DNA of 11,335 bases from the NCBI GenBank assembly GCA_947381875.1, contig CANCXY010000097.1, forward strand, positions 1-11,335, in the 5' to 3' direction. The stretch is from an uncultured Clostridia bacterium. Its GTDB lineage: Bacteria > Bacillota > Clostridia > Oscillospirales > Ruminococcaceae. This document shows, in pieces, positions 1 through 5,810 of this stretch. The notes below the pieces were generated by a model. The model worked only from the letters and a program-made list of their open reading frames with translations, was not told the DNA's origin and made no database searches. Made by a program: the position numbers and the translations under genes. Within the stretch, counting starts at the first letter, position 1. Every line of letters starts with the position of its first letter.

Positions 1-788
1 AAATTGGAGATGCGCGGCATGCGGATGACGGCAATATCCAGCGCGGCGCGCGTTTCTTTCTGCTGCAAACGCGGCGCAAGGCTGTCTTCATCGTCTATAT
101 CGGCTCTGGTGTAGGGGATAACGCCGAGGTTTGGTACACCTGTAAGCGTCTCCAACTGCGTCAGCCCCGGCGTGAGCATGGAGATGTCGCCCCGGAATTT
201 GTTGATGACGGTGCCCGTGACGCGCGCCCGCTCGTCGGGATTCAGCAGCGCCATTGTCCCATATAGCTGTGCGAACACGCCGCCCCGGTCGATATCGCCC
301 ACTAAAAGCACCGGCGCGTTTACCAACGCCGCCAGGCCCATATTGACAATATCGTCCGCTTTCAGGTTGATCTCCGCCGGGCTGCCCGCGCCCTCTATCA
401 CAATGACATCATACTCCCCGGCAAGGCCGCGGTAGGCGGATAAAATCTCCGGCACAAGGCCACGTTTCATACGAAAATATTCCGCCGCGCGGTAAACGCC
501 GCGCACTTCGCCGTTTACGATCAACTGGCTGCCCACGTCGCTGGTCGGCTTGAGCAGGATGGGGTTCATCCGCGCATCGGGCGCGATGCCCGCCGCCTCG
601 GCCTGCACGGCCTGTGCGCGCCCCATCTCCTGCCCGTCCTTCGTGATAAAGCTGTTGAGCGCCATGTTTTGGCTTTTGAACGGCGCGCAGCGCAGGCCGT
701 CCTGACGGAAAATGCGGCACAGCGCGGCAGACAGCAGGCTTTTGCCGACGCCGGACATCGTACCTTGTACCATGATGCACTCAGCCAT
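1..788 (-). CDS. cobQ: Cobyric acid synthase CobQ/CbiP, N-terminal part (runs off left edge)
   Basis: The enzyme performs the ATP- and glutamine-dependent amidation of the b, d, e and g side chains of adenosylcobyrinic acid a,c-diamide in the cytoplasm. The 262 visible residues begin MAECIMVQGTMSGVGKS, whose residues 9-17 form the P-loop of the dethiobiotin-synthetase-like domain. They continue with KSQNMALNS (38-46), VIEGAGSPAEINL (130-142) and GDIDRGGVFAQLYG (164-177), all typical of CobQ. The C-terminal glutaminase domain (family total near 500 residues) lies beyond the window. The start is the ATG at 788, preceded 9 nt upstream by AAGGAGG (798-804). It overlaps the cobD stop by 8 nt, so the two are probably translationally coupled. 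CbiA, the related a,c-diamide synthase, is encoded separately in this operon. Identification is firm. Confidence 0.95.
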   Translation of the reverse strand, partial: MAECIMVQGTMSGVGKSLLSAALCRIFRQDGLRCAPFKSQNMALNSFITKDGQEMGRAQAVQAEAAGIAPDARMNPILLKPTSDVGSQLIVNGEVRGVYRAAEYFRMKRGLVPEILSAYRGLAGEYDVIVIEGAGSPAEINLKADDIVNMGLAALVNAPVLLVGDIDRGGVFAQLYGTMALLNPDERARVTGTVINKFRGDISMLTPGLTQLETLTGVPNLGVIPYTRADIDDEDSLAPRLQQKETRAALDIAVIRMPRISN

Positions 789-1842
789 TGAACAGCGCCT
801 CCTTCATCGCCTGCAAAAACATATCGTTCTCCTCTCTGCCGCGCACCGCCGCCCGATACCAGCCGGGGGAAAGAGTTTCATAATTGGAGCAGTCACGCAA
901 CAGCACGCCATTCCGGCGCATTTTTTCCGCAAGACGGGTATCGGCATGGGAAAAGAAAAGGTAATTGGCCTCACCGGAAATGCGGCGGCAGTCAAGCGCC
1001 GCGAGGCAGTCCCGCAGATAGGGGCGTTCGGCGGCGAGAAGCGCGCGCATCGCCTTTACATAGGCGGTTTCTTTCAACGCGGCGAGGCCTGCCGCCTGCG
1101 CAAGCGTCGAAACAGCCCACGGCGGACCGCTTGCCCGCATAGCGTCCAGCAGCGCGCCATTGGATGATAGAGCATACCCCAGCCGGACACCCGCCAGCGC
1201 GTACTGTTTGGTGAACGCGCGCAGAAGGAGCAGGTTGGCATGCCCGGATAGTTCCCCAAGCAGCGTGTGGTTTTCGGGGCAGGGGAGGAGGTCGGTAAAG
1301 CACTCATCCACCATCAACAGGATGTTGTTTTCCACGCACCTGGCAAGGATGCGGCGCAAAAGCGCCGGTTCTGTAGTGATGCCGGTGGGGTTGTTTGGCT
1401 CGCACAGGATGGCAACATCTAAACCCGGCACAAGCGCTTCTAAAAACGCAGGCGCAAGCGCAAAACCTTCTTCCGGGCGCAGGGGCCATTTCTGTACCGC
1501 ACACCCCGTCAGGTGCAAAGCCTGTTCATATTCGCCGAAGGTTGGGGCTGTGATCAGCGCACGCCTCGGCTGTAGGGCAAGCGCGAGGCGGTAGATCAGG
1601 TCCGCCGCGCCGCTGCCGCAGAGTACCCACGAGGGCGGAACATGGTGGTGTTCCCCGATCCCTGCGCAAAGCGCGCGGCACAGCGGGTCGGGATAGCGAT
1701 CAGCGCTGCAAACCGCTTCCGACACCGCCCGCCGCACCCCCTCCGGCACGCCCAGAGGGCTGATATTGGCTGAAAAATCCAGCGGCATTGCGCCGTATTC
1801 CGCGCGATAGCCCGCCCAGTCGCCGCCGTGTATCTGCTGCAT
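781..1842 (-). CDS. cobD: L-threonine-O-3-phosphate decarboxylase CobD (PLP-dependent)
   Basis: CobD decarboxylates L-threonine phosphate to (R)-1-aminopropan-2-ol phosphate, the linker between the corrin ring and the nucleotide loop. The 353-residue protein matches the family's usual length (about 360). It is a class I/II aminotransferase-fold enzyme: DFSANISPLGVP (22-33), the substrate-side loop CEPNNPTG (147-154), the cofactor-contacting Asp in VDECF (178-182), and the Schiff-base Lys212 in RAFTKQYALAGVRLGY (208-223). An Arg-containing segment near 330-336 fits the carboxylate-binding arginine. The start is the ATG at 1842, which has GGGAGGG 7 nt upstream. An in-frame ATG at 1860 overlaps the cbiB stop as ATGA but lacks a ribosome binding site. 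The gene lies between cbiB, which uses its product, and cobQ. In Pseudomonas nomenclature this enzyme is CobC, and 'CobD' means CbiB. Confidence 0.94.
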   Translation of the reverse strand: MQQIHGGDWAGYRAEYGAMPLDFSANISPLGVPEGVRRAVSEAVCSADRYPDPLCRALCAGIGEHHHVPPSWVLCGSGAADLIYRLALALQPRRALITAPTFGEYEQALHLTGCAVQKWPLRPEEGFALAPAFLEALVPGLDVAILCEPNNPTGITTEPALLRRILARCVENNILLMVDECFTDLLPCPENHTLLGELSGHANLLLLRAFTKQYALAGVRLGYALSSNGALLDAMRASGPPWAVSTLAQAAGLAALKETAYVKAMRALLAAERPYLRDCLAALDCRRISGEANYLFFSHADTRLAEKMRRNGVLLRDCSNYETLSPGWYRAAVRGREENDMFLQAMKEALFNG

Positions 1843-1849
1843 CTCGTTT

Positions 1850-1856
1850 CCCTCCC
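1850..1856 (-). promoter_or_regulatory. Ribosome binding site deciding the cobD start
   Basis: The minus strand reads GGGAGGG here, 7 nt before the ATG at 1842. No comparable purine stretch precedes the alternative in-frame ATG at 1860, so the downstream start is preferred. Confidence 0.7.
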
Positions 1857-2831
1857 TCATCCGAAAAAGCAAAGCGCCAACGCCCGGATTCCGCAGAACA
1901 GCACCAGTGAAAAAAAGCTGCCGAGAATCATCAGCCGGTTCGCGCGCGGGATATCCTCCGGCACGACGGGCCGCGTGCTGTCGCCAATCACAGGTTTTTC
2001 GTACAGCGTACCGAAATAATACGCCGGGCCTGCCAGCGCTACGCCAAGCGCGCCTGCCATCACCGCTTCGCACTGTGCGGAATTGGGGCTTGCGTGTTTG
2101 CGGCGGTCACGCCGCCAGATGCGCAGAGCGTTTTGGGCGTCCGCGCCGCCCGCCAATGCCGACGCAATCAGCAGCAGCGCGGCAATGCGCGCGGGCAGGT
2201 AATTTGCCCCGTCGTCCAGTTTTGCGGCTGCCCGGCCAAAGTGAATGTAGCGCGCGTTTTTGTAGCCCACCATACTGTCCATTGTGTTGACGGCTTTATA
2301 GCATAAGGCCAATGGCGCGCCGCCAAGCAGCATATAGAACATGGGCGCGACAACGCCGTCGGAAAAATTTTCGGCCACTGTCTCCACTGCCGCTTTTATA
2401 ACGCCCTCTGCGGAAAGTTCCTGTGTATCACGTCCCACAATGCGCGCCACAGCGGCGCGCGCTTTTTTCAGCGGCGCGGTTCGGAGGGTGTGGTATACAT
2501 TCATGCTTTCCTTATGTAAATCGCGCACCGCCAGCGCCTGCCAGCACAGCACGGTTTCCGCTAAAAAACGTGCCAACGGATGGACACGTCCCAACAGCCA
2601 GAGCGCGCTGCCCGCCACAAGCAGCGTGCCAAGAGGGAGAGACACCGCCAGTACCATCCCGGCGGCGCGTTCGCCCCGCGCTGTTTTTGGGAAAGCGGCG
2701 CGCAGACGCTTTTCTAATGCCGTGATACAGCGCCCCATGACAACGACGGGGTGCGGCCAGGGCAGGCCCGGCGGGTCGCCCAAGAGAAGATCTATACAAA
2801 AGCCGCAGACAGCGGAAAGCAGGATACGCAA
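1857..2831 (-). CDS. cbiB: Adenosylcobinamide-phosphate synthase CbiB (integral membrane)
   Basis: CbiB joins adenosylcobyric acid with aminopropanol (phosphate) at the cytoplasmic membrane, giving adenosylcobinamide (phosphate). The N-terminus shows the hallmark CIDLLLGDPPGLPWPHPVVVMG. Further family motifs are ESMNVYHTLRTAP, the strongly conserved AVETVAENFSDGVVAPMFY, and KAVNTMDSMVGYKNARYIHFG, followed by DDGANYLPARIAALL and RDRRKHASPNSAQCEAVMAGALGV. Several hydrophobic segments fit a polytopic protein. I place the start at a TTG (2831): AAAGGAG sits 7 nt upstream and the family consensus begins right there, giving 324 residues, close to the usual 320. The longer open frame reaching 3119 overlaps the preceding gene and has no family similarity. 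The stop TGA at 1859-1857 lies 14 nt before the chosen cobD start. Confidence 0.94.
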   Translation of the reverse strand: MRILLSAVCGFCIDLLLGDPPGLPWPHPVVVMGRCITALEKRLRAAFPKTARGERAAGMVLAVSLPLGTLLVAGSALWLLGRVHPLARFLAETVLCWQALAVRDLHKESMNVYHTLRTAPLKKARAAVARIVGRDTQELSAEGVIKAAVETVAENFSDGVVAPMFYMLLGGAPLALCYKAVNTMDSMVGYKNARYIHFGRAAAKLDDGANYLPARIAALLLIASALAGGADAQNALRIWRRDRRKHASPNSAQCEAVMAGALGVALAGPAYYFGTLYEKPVIGDSTRPVVPEDIPRANRLMILGSFFSLVLFCGIRALALCFFG

Positions 2832-2838
2832 AACAAAA

Positions 2839-2845
2839 CTCCTTT
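2839..2845 (-). promoter_or_regulatory. Ribosome binding site supporting a TTG start for cbiB
   Basis: The minus strand reads AAAGGAG, then a 7-nt spacer, then TTGCGTATCCTG. No ATG or GTG lies at a sensible distance, so this Shine-Dalgarno decides the non-ATG start. Confidence 0.75.
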
Positions 2846-2866
2846 GATTCAGAAGAAAAACGGTTT

Positions 2867-3205
2867 TCAGCGGGGAAGCGTCCCTTTCAGGATTTGCGGC
2901 AGGCCGCAGCATATGCGGACAACGGTATCGGCCCGCGCCGCCAGCAGGCAGGCGAGGCGTCCCGCGTTTTCCCGCGCCGCGCGTTCCTCCGCGCCTAAAG
3001 GCACAACGCCGCCGCCCACCTCGGTAGCGATTACGACTTTGTTTTCTGCCAGTTTGCCGCAGAGCGCGGGAAGGTCTGCGCATCCTCGCGCAAGCTCCTG
3101 TATGTCCCAAACAGCGCACGCGGCCAATTCTTCTTCTGTTAAGTGCAGGGCTTCCCGCACCCAGGCGCGTTTCCCCGCAAACAGCGGTCCGGTTACAAAA
3201 AGCAT
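2867..3205 (-). CDS. Short CobU-like protein (adenosylcobinamide kinase/guanylyltransferase family, divergent)
   Basis: This 112-residue protein resembles a shortened CobU, which phosphorylates adenosylcobinamide and transfers GMP to it. The N-terminus MLFVTGPLFAGKR is in the P-loop position, but the usual Ser/Thr after GK is Arg13. The back half, IATEVGGGVVPLGAEERAAREN (59-80) plus AGRLACLLAARADTVVRICC (81-100), matches the C-terminal TNEVGxGIVP...R...GR...LA..AD.V part of classical CobU. The middle section with the guanylated histidine region is missing. A second, longer CobU is encoded at 4124-4642 on the other side of cobS, and that one lacks the VGGGVVP motif. The role is therefore uncertain: a helper subunit, a salvage kinase, or a degenerate paralogue. 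The ATG at 3205 follows GGGAGA. The gene is 35 nt upstream of cbiB and downstream of a palindromic repeat. Confidence 0.75.
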   Translation of the reverse strand: MLFVTGPLFAGKRAWVREALHLTEEELAACAVWDIQELARGCADLPALCGKLAENKVVIATEVGGGVVPLGAEERAARENAGRLACLLAARADTVVRICCGLPQILKGTLPR

Positions 3206-3262
3206 GTTATGGTTTCTCCCAGTTCGTATATTGTTATCAATTTCACTCTATCTCCAATTTGT

Positions 3263-3346
3263 AACAAGATGGGATTCCAAAGGGGCTGTGCCCCTTTGGC
3301 GGAGTCCAGAGGCAGCGCCTCTGGGCAGGTTTGGGCGGCAGCCCAA
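3263..3346 (+). repeat. Palindromic triple-hairpin element, copy A (between cobS and short cobU)
   Basis: This 84-bp element consists of three perfect hairpins: CCAAAGGGGC/GCCCCTTTGG (3277-3299, loop TGT), CCAGAGGC/GCCTCTGG (3306-3324, loop AGC) and TTGGGC/GCCCAA (3331-3346, loop GGCA). Copies B (4660-4742) and C (6478-6561) are nearly identical. It begins 11 nt after the cobS stop in the direction of transcription. A further inverted repeat CACGCTG-TCA-CAGCGTG (3350-3366) flanks it and spans the cobS stop codon. The nongenic stretch 3206-3262 shows no other clear feature. Confidence 0.9.
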
Positions 3347-3356
3347 CAGCACGCTG

Positions 3357-4127
3357 TCACAGCGTGTGCCACCATGCGGCGACATATTGCGTCAGGACAA
3401 GCGCGGCCAGCATCGCAAGTTCCGCCGTTTGGACGAACCAGCCGGAGAGATCCCCGGAAAGGCCGCCAAAGCGCACACGGCATATGCGCCGGAACCAGAG
3501 GAAAATGAGCGCCGCGGCGACTGCGGCCAGCCATCCGCCGCAAAAAAGCATTGTCACCGCAAGCGCCGCGGAAATGACGGCCAGGATAAGGCGGACGCGT
3601 TCCCGGTCCGCAGCCGCCGCGAATGTGTGGGCAAGGCCGGTGTCTTTTGCCAGCGGGAGGGCGGCCACGGCGAAGCCCGCCAGCGAACGGGAAAGGCAGA
3701 AAAGGCCCATGATGCACACCGGCGAAAACCGGGGCAGCGCTGTCCACAGCGCAAAGCATGCTAAGAAATACATACAGAGGCGGATGGCCGCGAACGCGCC
3801 GATATGCGGGTCCTTCAAAATTTCCTGCATACGCTGGGGCTGTGCGCGGCTGGCGAGCGCGTCGCAGGTGTCGGTATAGCCATCCAGATGGATGCCGCCT
3901 GTGAGCGCGGCAGGAATCAGGCACAGCCCCGCCCCGCGCAGGATATCCGGGAAGGCCAGCGCCGTACAGACGCCCTGCCACGCCCAGCACAACAGGCCGA
4001 TCGCGCCCCCGACCATCGGCAGCGCGCAGAGCATATAGCGCATGTTGCGCGCTGTCCATTCAAAACGCGGCATGGGGACGGCGCTGAACATTGCGAACGC
4101 CACGGCCACTGTCTGCAAAACGATCAC
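3357..4127 (-). CDS. cobS: Adenosylcobinamide-GDP ribazoletransferase CobS (cobalamin synthase)
   Basis: CobS is the membrane-embedded last enzyme of nucleotide-loop assembly. It joins adenosylcobinamide-GDP with alpha-ribazole (phosphate) to give adenosylcobalamin (phosphate). The 256 residues match the family's usual length of about 250. The diagnostic N-terminal FSAVPMP (14-20) is present, as is the acidic metal-binding motif GGIHLDGYTDTCDAL (77-91) with Asp82, Asp86 and Asp89. KDPHIGAFA (105-113) and a series of hydrophobic helices follow. The start is the GTG at 4127, which overlaps the cobU stop as GTGA. GGGGG lies about 9 nt upstream, and the N-terminus begins directly at the family consensus. 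It is cotranscribed with cobU and followed by palindromic element A. Confidence 0.94.
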   Translation of the reverse strand: MIVLQTVAVAFAMFSAVPMPRFEWTARNMRYMLCALPMVGGAIGLLCWAWQGVCTALAFPDILRGAGLCLIPAALTGGIHLDGYTDTCDALASRAQPQRMQEILKDPHIGAFAAIRLCMYFLACFALWTALPRFSPVCIMGLFCLSRSLAGFAVAALPLAKDTGLAHTFAAAADRERVRLILAVISAALAVTMLFCGGWLAAVAAALIFLWFRRICRVRFGGLSGDLSGWFVQTAELAMLAALVLTQYVAAWWHTL

Positions 4128-4642
4128 GGCAAAACCCCCTTTAATACATTTGGTACGCCGCACACCATTTCCACCACCAAATCGGCACGCGCGGCCAGCG
4201 TCCGGTTGATGGACGCAAGCGCTTTCAGGTAACACAACGTGTCGCCCGCGTAGTCCGCGCCGCCGCTGAACACCTCATTTGTCACGATGGTGAGAGTATC
4301 GGCGCGGGCTTCCAGTGCGTCGACGCCCGCAAGCACGGCCTGTGCGCCGCCGCCATCTGGGTCGAACAGCTCGTTCGCCATCAGGTTGCTCATACATTCC
4401 AAGAGTACATGGGCGTGCGGCGGCAGGAGAGGGGCCGCACCCGCCAGATCGGTACAGCGTTCCAGCGTTTCAAACCCCTTCCCGGCGCGCAAGGCGCGGT
4501 GCCGGGCAATGCGCGCCATACATTCGCCATCAGAAGGGCGCATGGTAGCCAGGTAGACGCGCGGCGTCGGAAAGCGAGACACAAGCGATTCCGCCAGCGC
4601 GCTTTTGCCGCTGCCCGCGCCGCCGATGATCAGTTGAAGCAT
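4124..4642 (-). CDS. cobU: Adenosylcobinamide kinase / adenosylcobinamide-phosphate guanylyltransferase CobU
   Basis: CobU phosphorylates adenosylcobinamide and then transfers GMP from GTP to it, making adenosylcobinamide-GDP for CobS. The 172-residue protein (family about 180) carries the P-loop IIGGAGSGKSALAE (5-18), the segment RIARHRALR whose His48 corresponds to the guanylated histidine of Salmonella CobU, LLECMSNLMANELF (80-93), and VTNEVFSGG (120-128). The TNEVF...LCYLKALASINRTLA version lacks the classical GxGIVP motif. It resembles the variant I know from Clostridium, and the missing motif is found in the short CobU-like protein nearby. The start ATG at 4642 is preceded by GGGAGGGAAAAGG. 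Upstream in-frame codons come from palindromic element B and are not part of the protein. It overlaps cobS by 4 nt. Confidence 0.92.
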   Translation of the reverse strand: MLQLIIGGAGSGKSALAESLVSRFPTPRVYLATMRPSDGECMARIARHRALRAGKGFETLERCTDLAGAAPLLPPHAHVLLECMSNLMANELFDPDGGGAQAVLAGVDALEARADTLTIVTNEVFSGGADYAGDTLCYLKALASINRTLAARADLVVEMVCGVPNVLKGVLP

Positions 4643-4659
4643 CCTTTTCCCTCCCGCTG

Positions 4660-4742
4660 TTGGGCTGCCGCCCAAACCTGCCCAGAGGCTCTGCCTCTGG
4701 ACTCCGCCAAAGGGGCGCGCCCCTTTGGAATCCCATCTTGTT
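4660..4742 (-). repeat. Palindromic triple-hairpin element, copy B (between cobT and cobU)
   Basis: This is the same element as copies A and C but in the opposite orientation. It is 83 bp long because the loop of the first hairpin is one base shorter (GGGGCGCGCCCC). It fills most of the 112-nt gap between the cobT stop (4755) and the cobU start (4642). All three stems are preserved even where bases differ between copies. Confidence 0.9.
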
Positions 4743-4754
4743 TCAGGGGGATTA

Positions 4755-5810
4755 TTACTGCGGCGTATAGGCTGCCATGCCCAAATCGGCGAACGTGCAG
4801 TTGTCGCGGTAGACAGTCAGCGCCATATCCAGCAGCGGCAGCGCCGCCACGGCGCCCGTGCCCTCGCCGAGGCGCATCCCCGCGCAGATCAGTGGGGAAC
4901 GGCCCAAGGAATGCAGCAAAAGAGAACCCGCCGGTTCGGCGGAAACATGGCTGGCAAGCATCGCCTTGCGGGACGCCGGGCACAGCCGAACCGCGCACAG
5001 TGCCGCCACCGCGCTGATAAACCCGTCGATCACCACAGGCACACGGCAGGCCGCGCCGCCCAGGAACGCCCCGCACAGCGCGGCGATATCCAGCCCGCCC
5101 ACCTTGCTCAGTACGTCGAGAATATCGGCGGGGTCCGGCTGGTTGACGGCCAGCGCCGTTTCCACTGTGTGTATCTTGCGCCGCAGCCCCGCGTCGGAAA
5201 GCCCCGCGCCGTATCCGGTCACGGTTTTGGCGGGCCTGCTCAGAAGCACGCTTGCCACGGCGGCGCTGGTGGTCGTGTTCCCAATGCCCATTTCCCCGGT
5301 GCAGATCAGCCGTGTGCCCGTGTGCGCCTGCTCCTCCACGAGCGCCGCGCCCGCCAGGATGGCCTGTTCGCATTCCTCCTGTGTCATGGCAGGGCCTGAC
5401 GTGCAGTCCGCCGTCCCGTCACGAACACGCCTGTCTACGACACCCGGCGCGCCAGGAAAGTGCAAAATGCCCATATCCACCGGCACGACCGCGCACCCGG
5501 CCAGCGCCGCCATATGGCATACGGTACTTGTACCCGCCGCAAGCGACCGCGCGACTGTGGCCGTCACCTCCGGCCCGCACTGGCTCACGCCATGTGCCAC
5601 AACGCCGTTGTCGGCGCAAAAGACAAGCAGGGTGCGGGGCGACAGTTCAATCACTTCGCTGCCGGTTATTGCGGCAATGCGCACAAGCGCGTCCTCTAAA
5701 AGCCCTAAGCTGCCCAATGGTTTTGCGCGGGAATCCCAGTGCGCACGGGCGCGCCGTGCTGCGTCCCTATCGGGCGGGGTGATGCGGTGCAGCAGTTCAT
5801 CAAGCGTCAT
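4755..5810 (-). CDS. cobT: Nicotinate-nucleotide--dimethylbenzimidazole phosphoribosyltransferase CobT
   Basis: CobT activates the lower-ligand base by transferring the phosphoribosyl group of nicotinate mononucleotide, giving alpha-ribazole phosphate for CobS. The 351 residues agree with the family (about 350). Motifs in order: SRAKPLGSLGLLE (27-39), FCADNGVVAHGVS (64-76), GEMGIGNTTTSAA (172-184), GGLDIAALCGAFLGGA (238-253), VVIDGFISA (259-267), SHVSAEPAG (287-295), and the catalytic-base motif RLGEGTGA (313-320), where Glu316 corresponds to Glu317 of the Salmonella enzyme. The start ATG at 5810 overlaps the cbiA stop as ATGA. Its stop TAA is followed closely by palindromic element B. The native base (dimethylbenzimidazole or another) cannot be told from sequence alone. 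Confidence 0.96.
   Translation of the reverse strand: MTLDELLHRITPPDRDAARRARAHWDSRAKPLGSLGLLEDALVRIAAITGSEVIELSPRTLLVFCADNGVVAHGVSQCGPEVTATVARSLAAGTSTVCHMAALAGCAVVPVDMGILHFPGAPGVVDRRVRDGTADCTSGPAMTQEECEQAILAGAALVEEQAHTGTRLICTGEMGIGNTTTSAAVASVLLSRPAKTVTGYGAGLSDAGLRRKIHTVETALAVNQPDPADILDVLSKVGGLDIAALCGAFLGGAACRVPVVIDGFISAVAALCAVRLCPASRKAMLASHVSAEPAGSLLLHSLGRSPLICAGMRLGEGTGAVAALPLLDMALTVYRDNCTFADLGMAAYTPQ

Noticed and set aside
2832..3119. N-terminal extension of cbiB to an ATG at 3119
   Set aside because: The extension overlaps the short cobU-like gene, is Arg-rich nonsense-like sequence, and a strong RBS with a TTG start sits at the family's normal N-terminus.
4643..4675. Longer CobU starting at 4675 (MGGSPTAGGKR...)
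   Set aside because: Part of these extra codons come from palindromic element B, and the ATG at 4642 has a good RBS and matches the family start.
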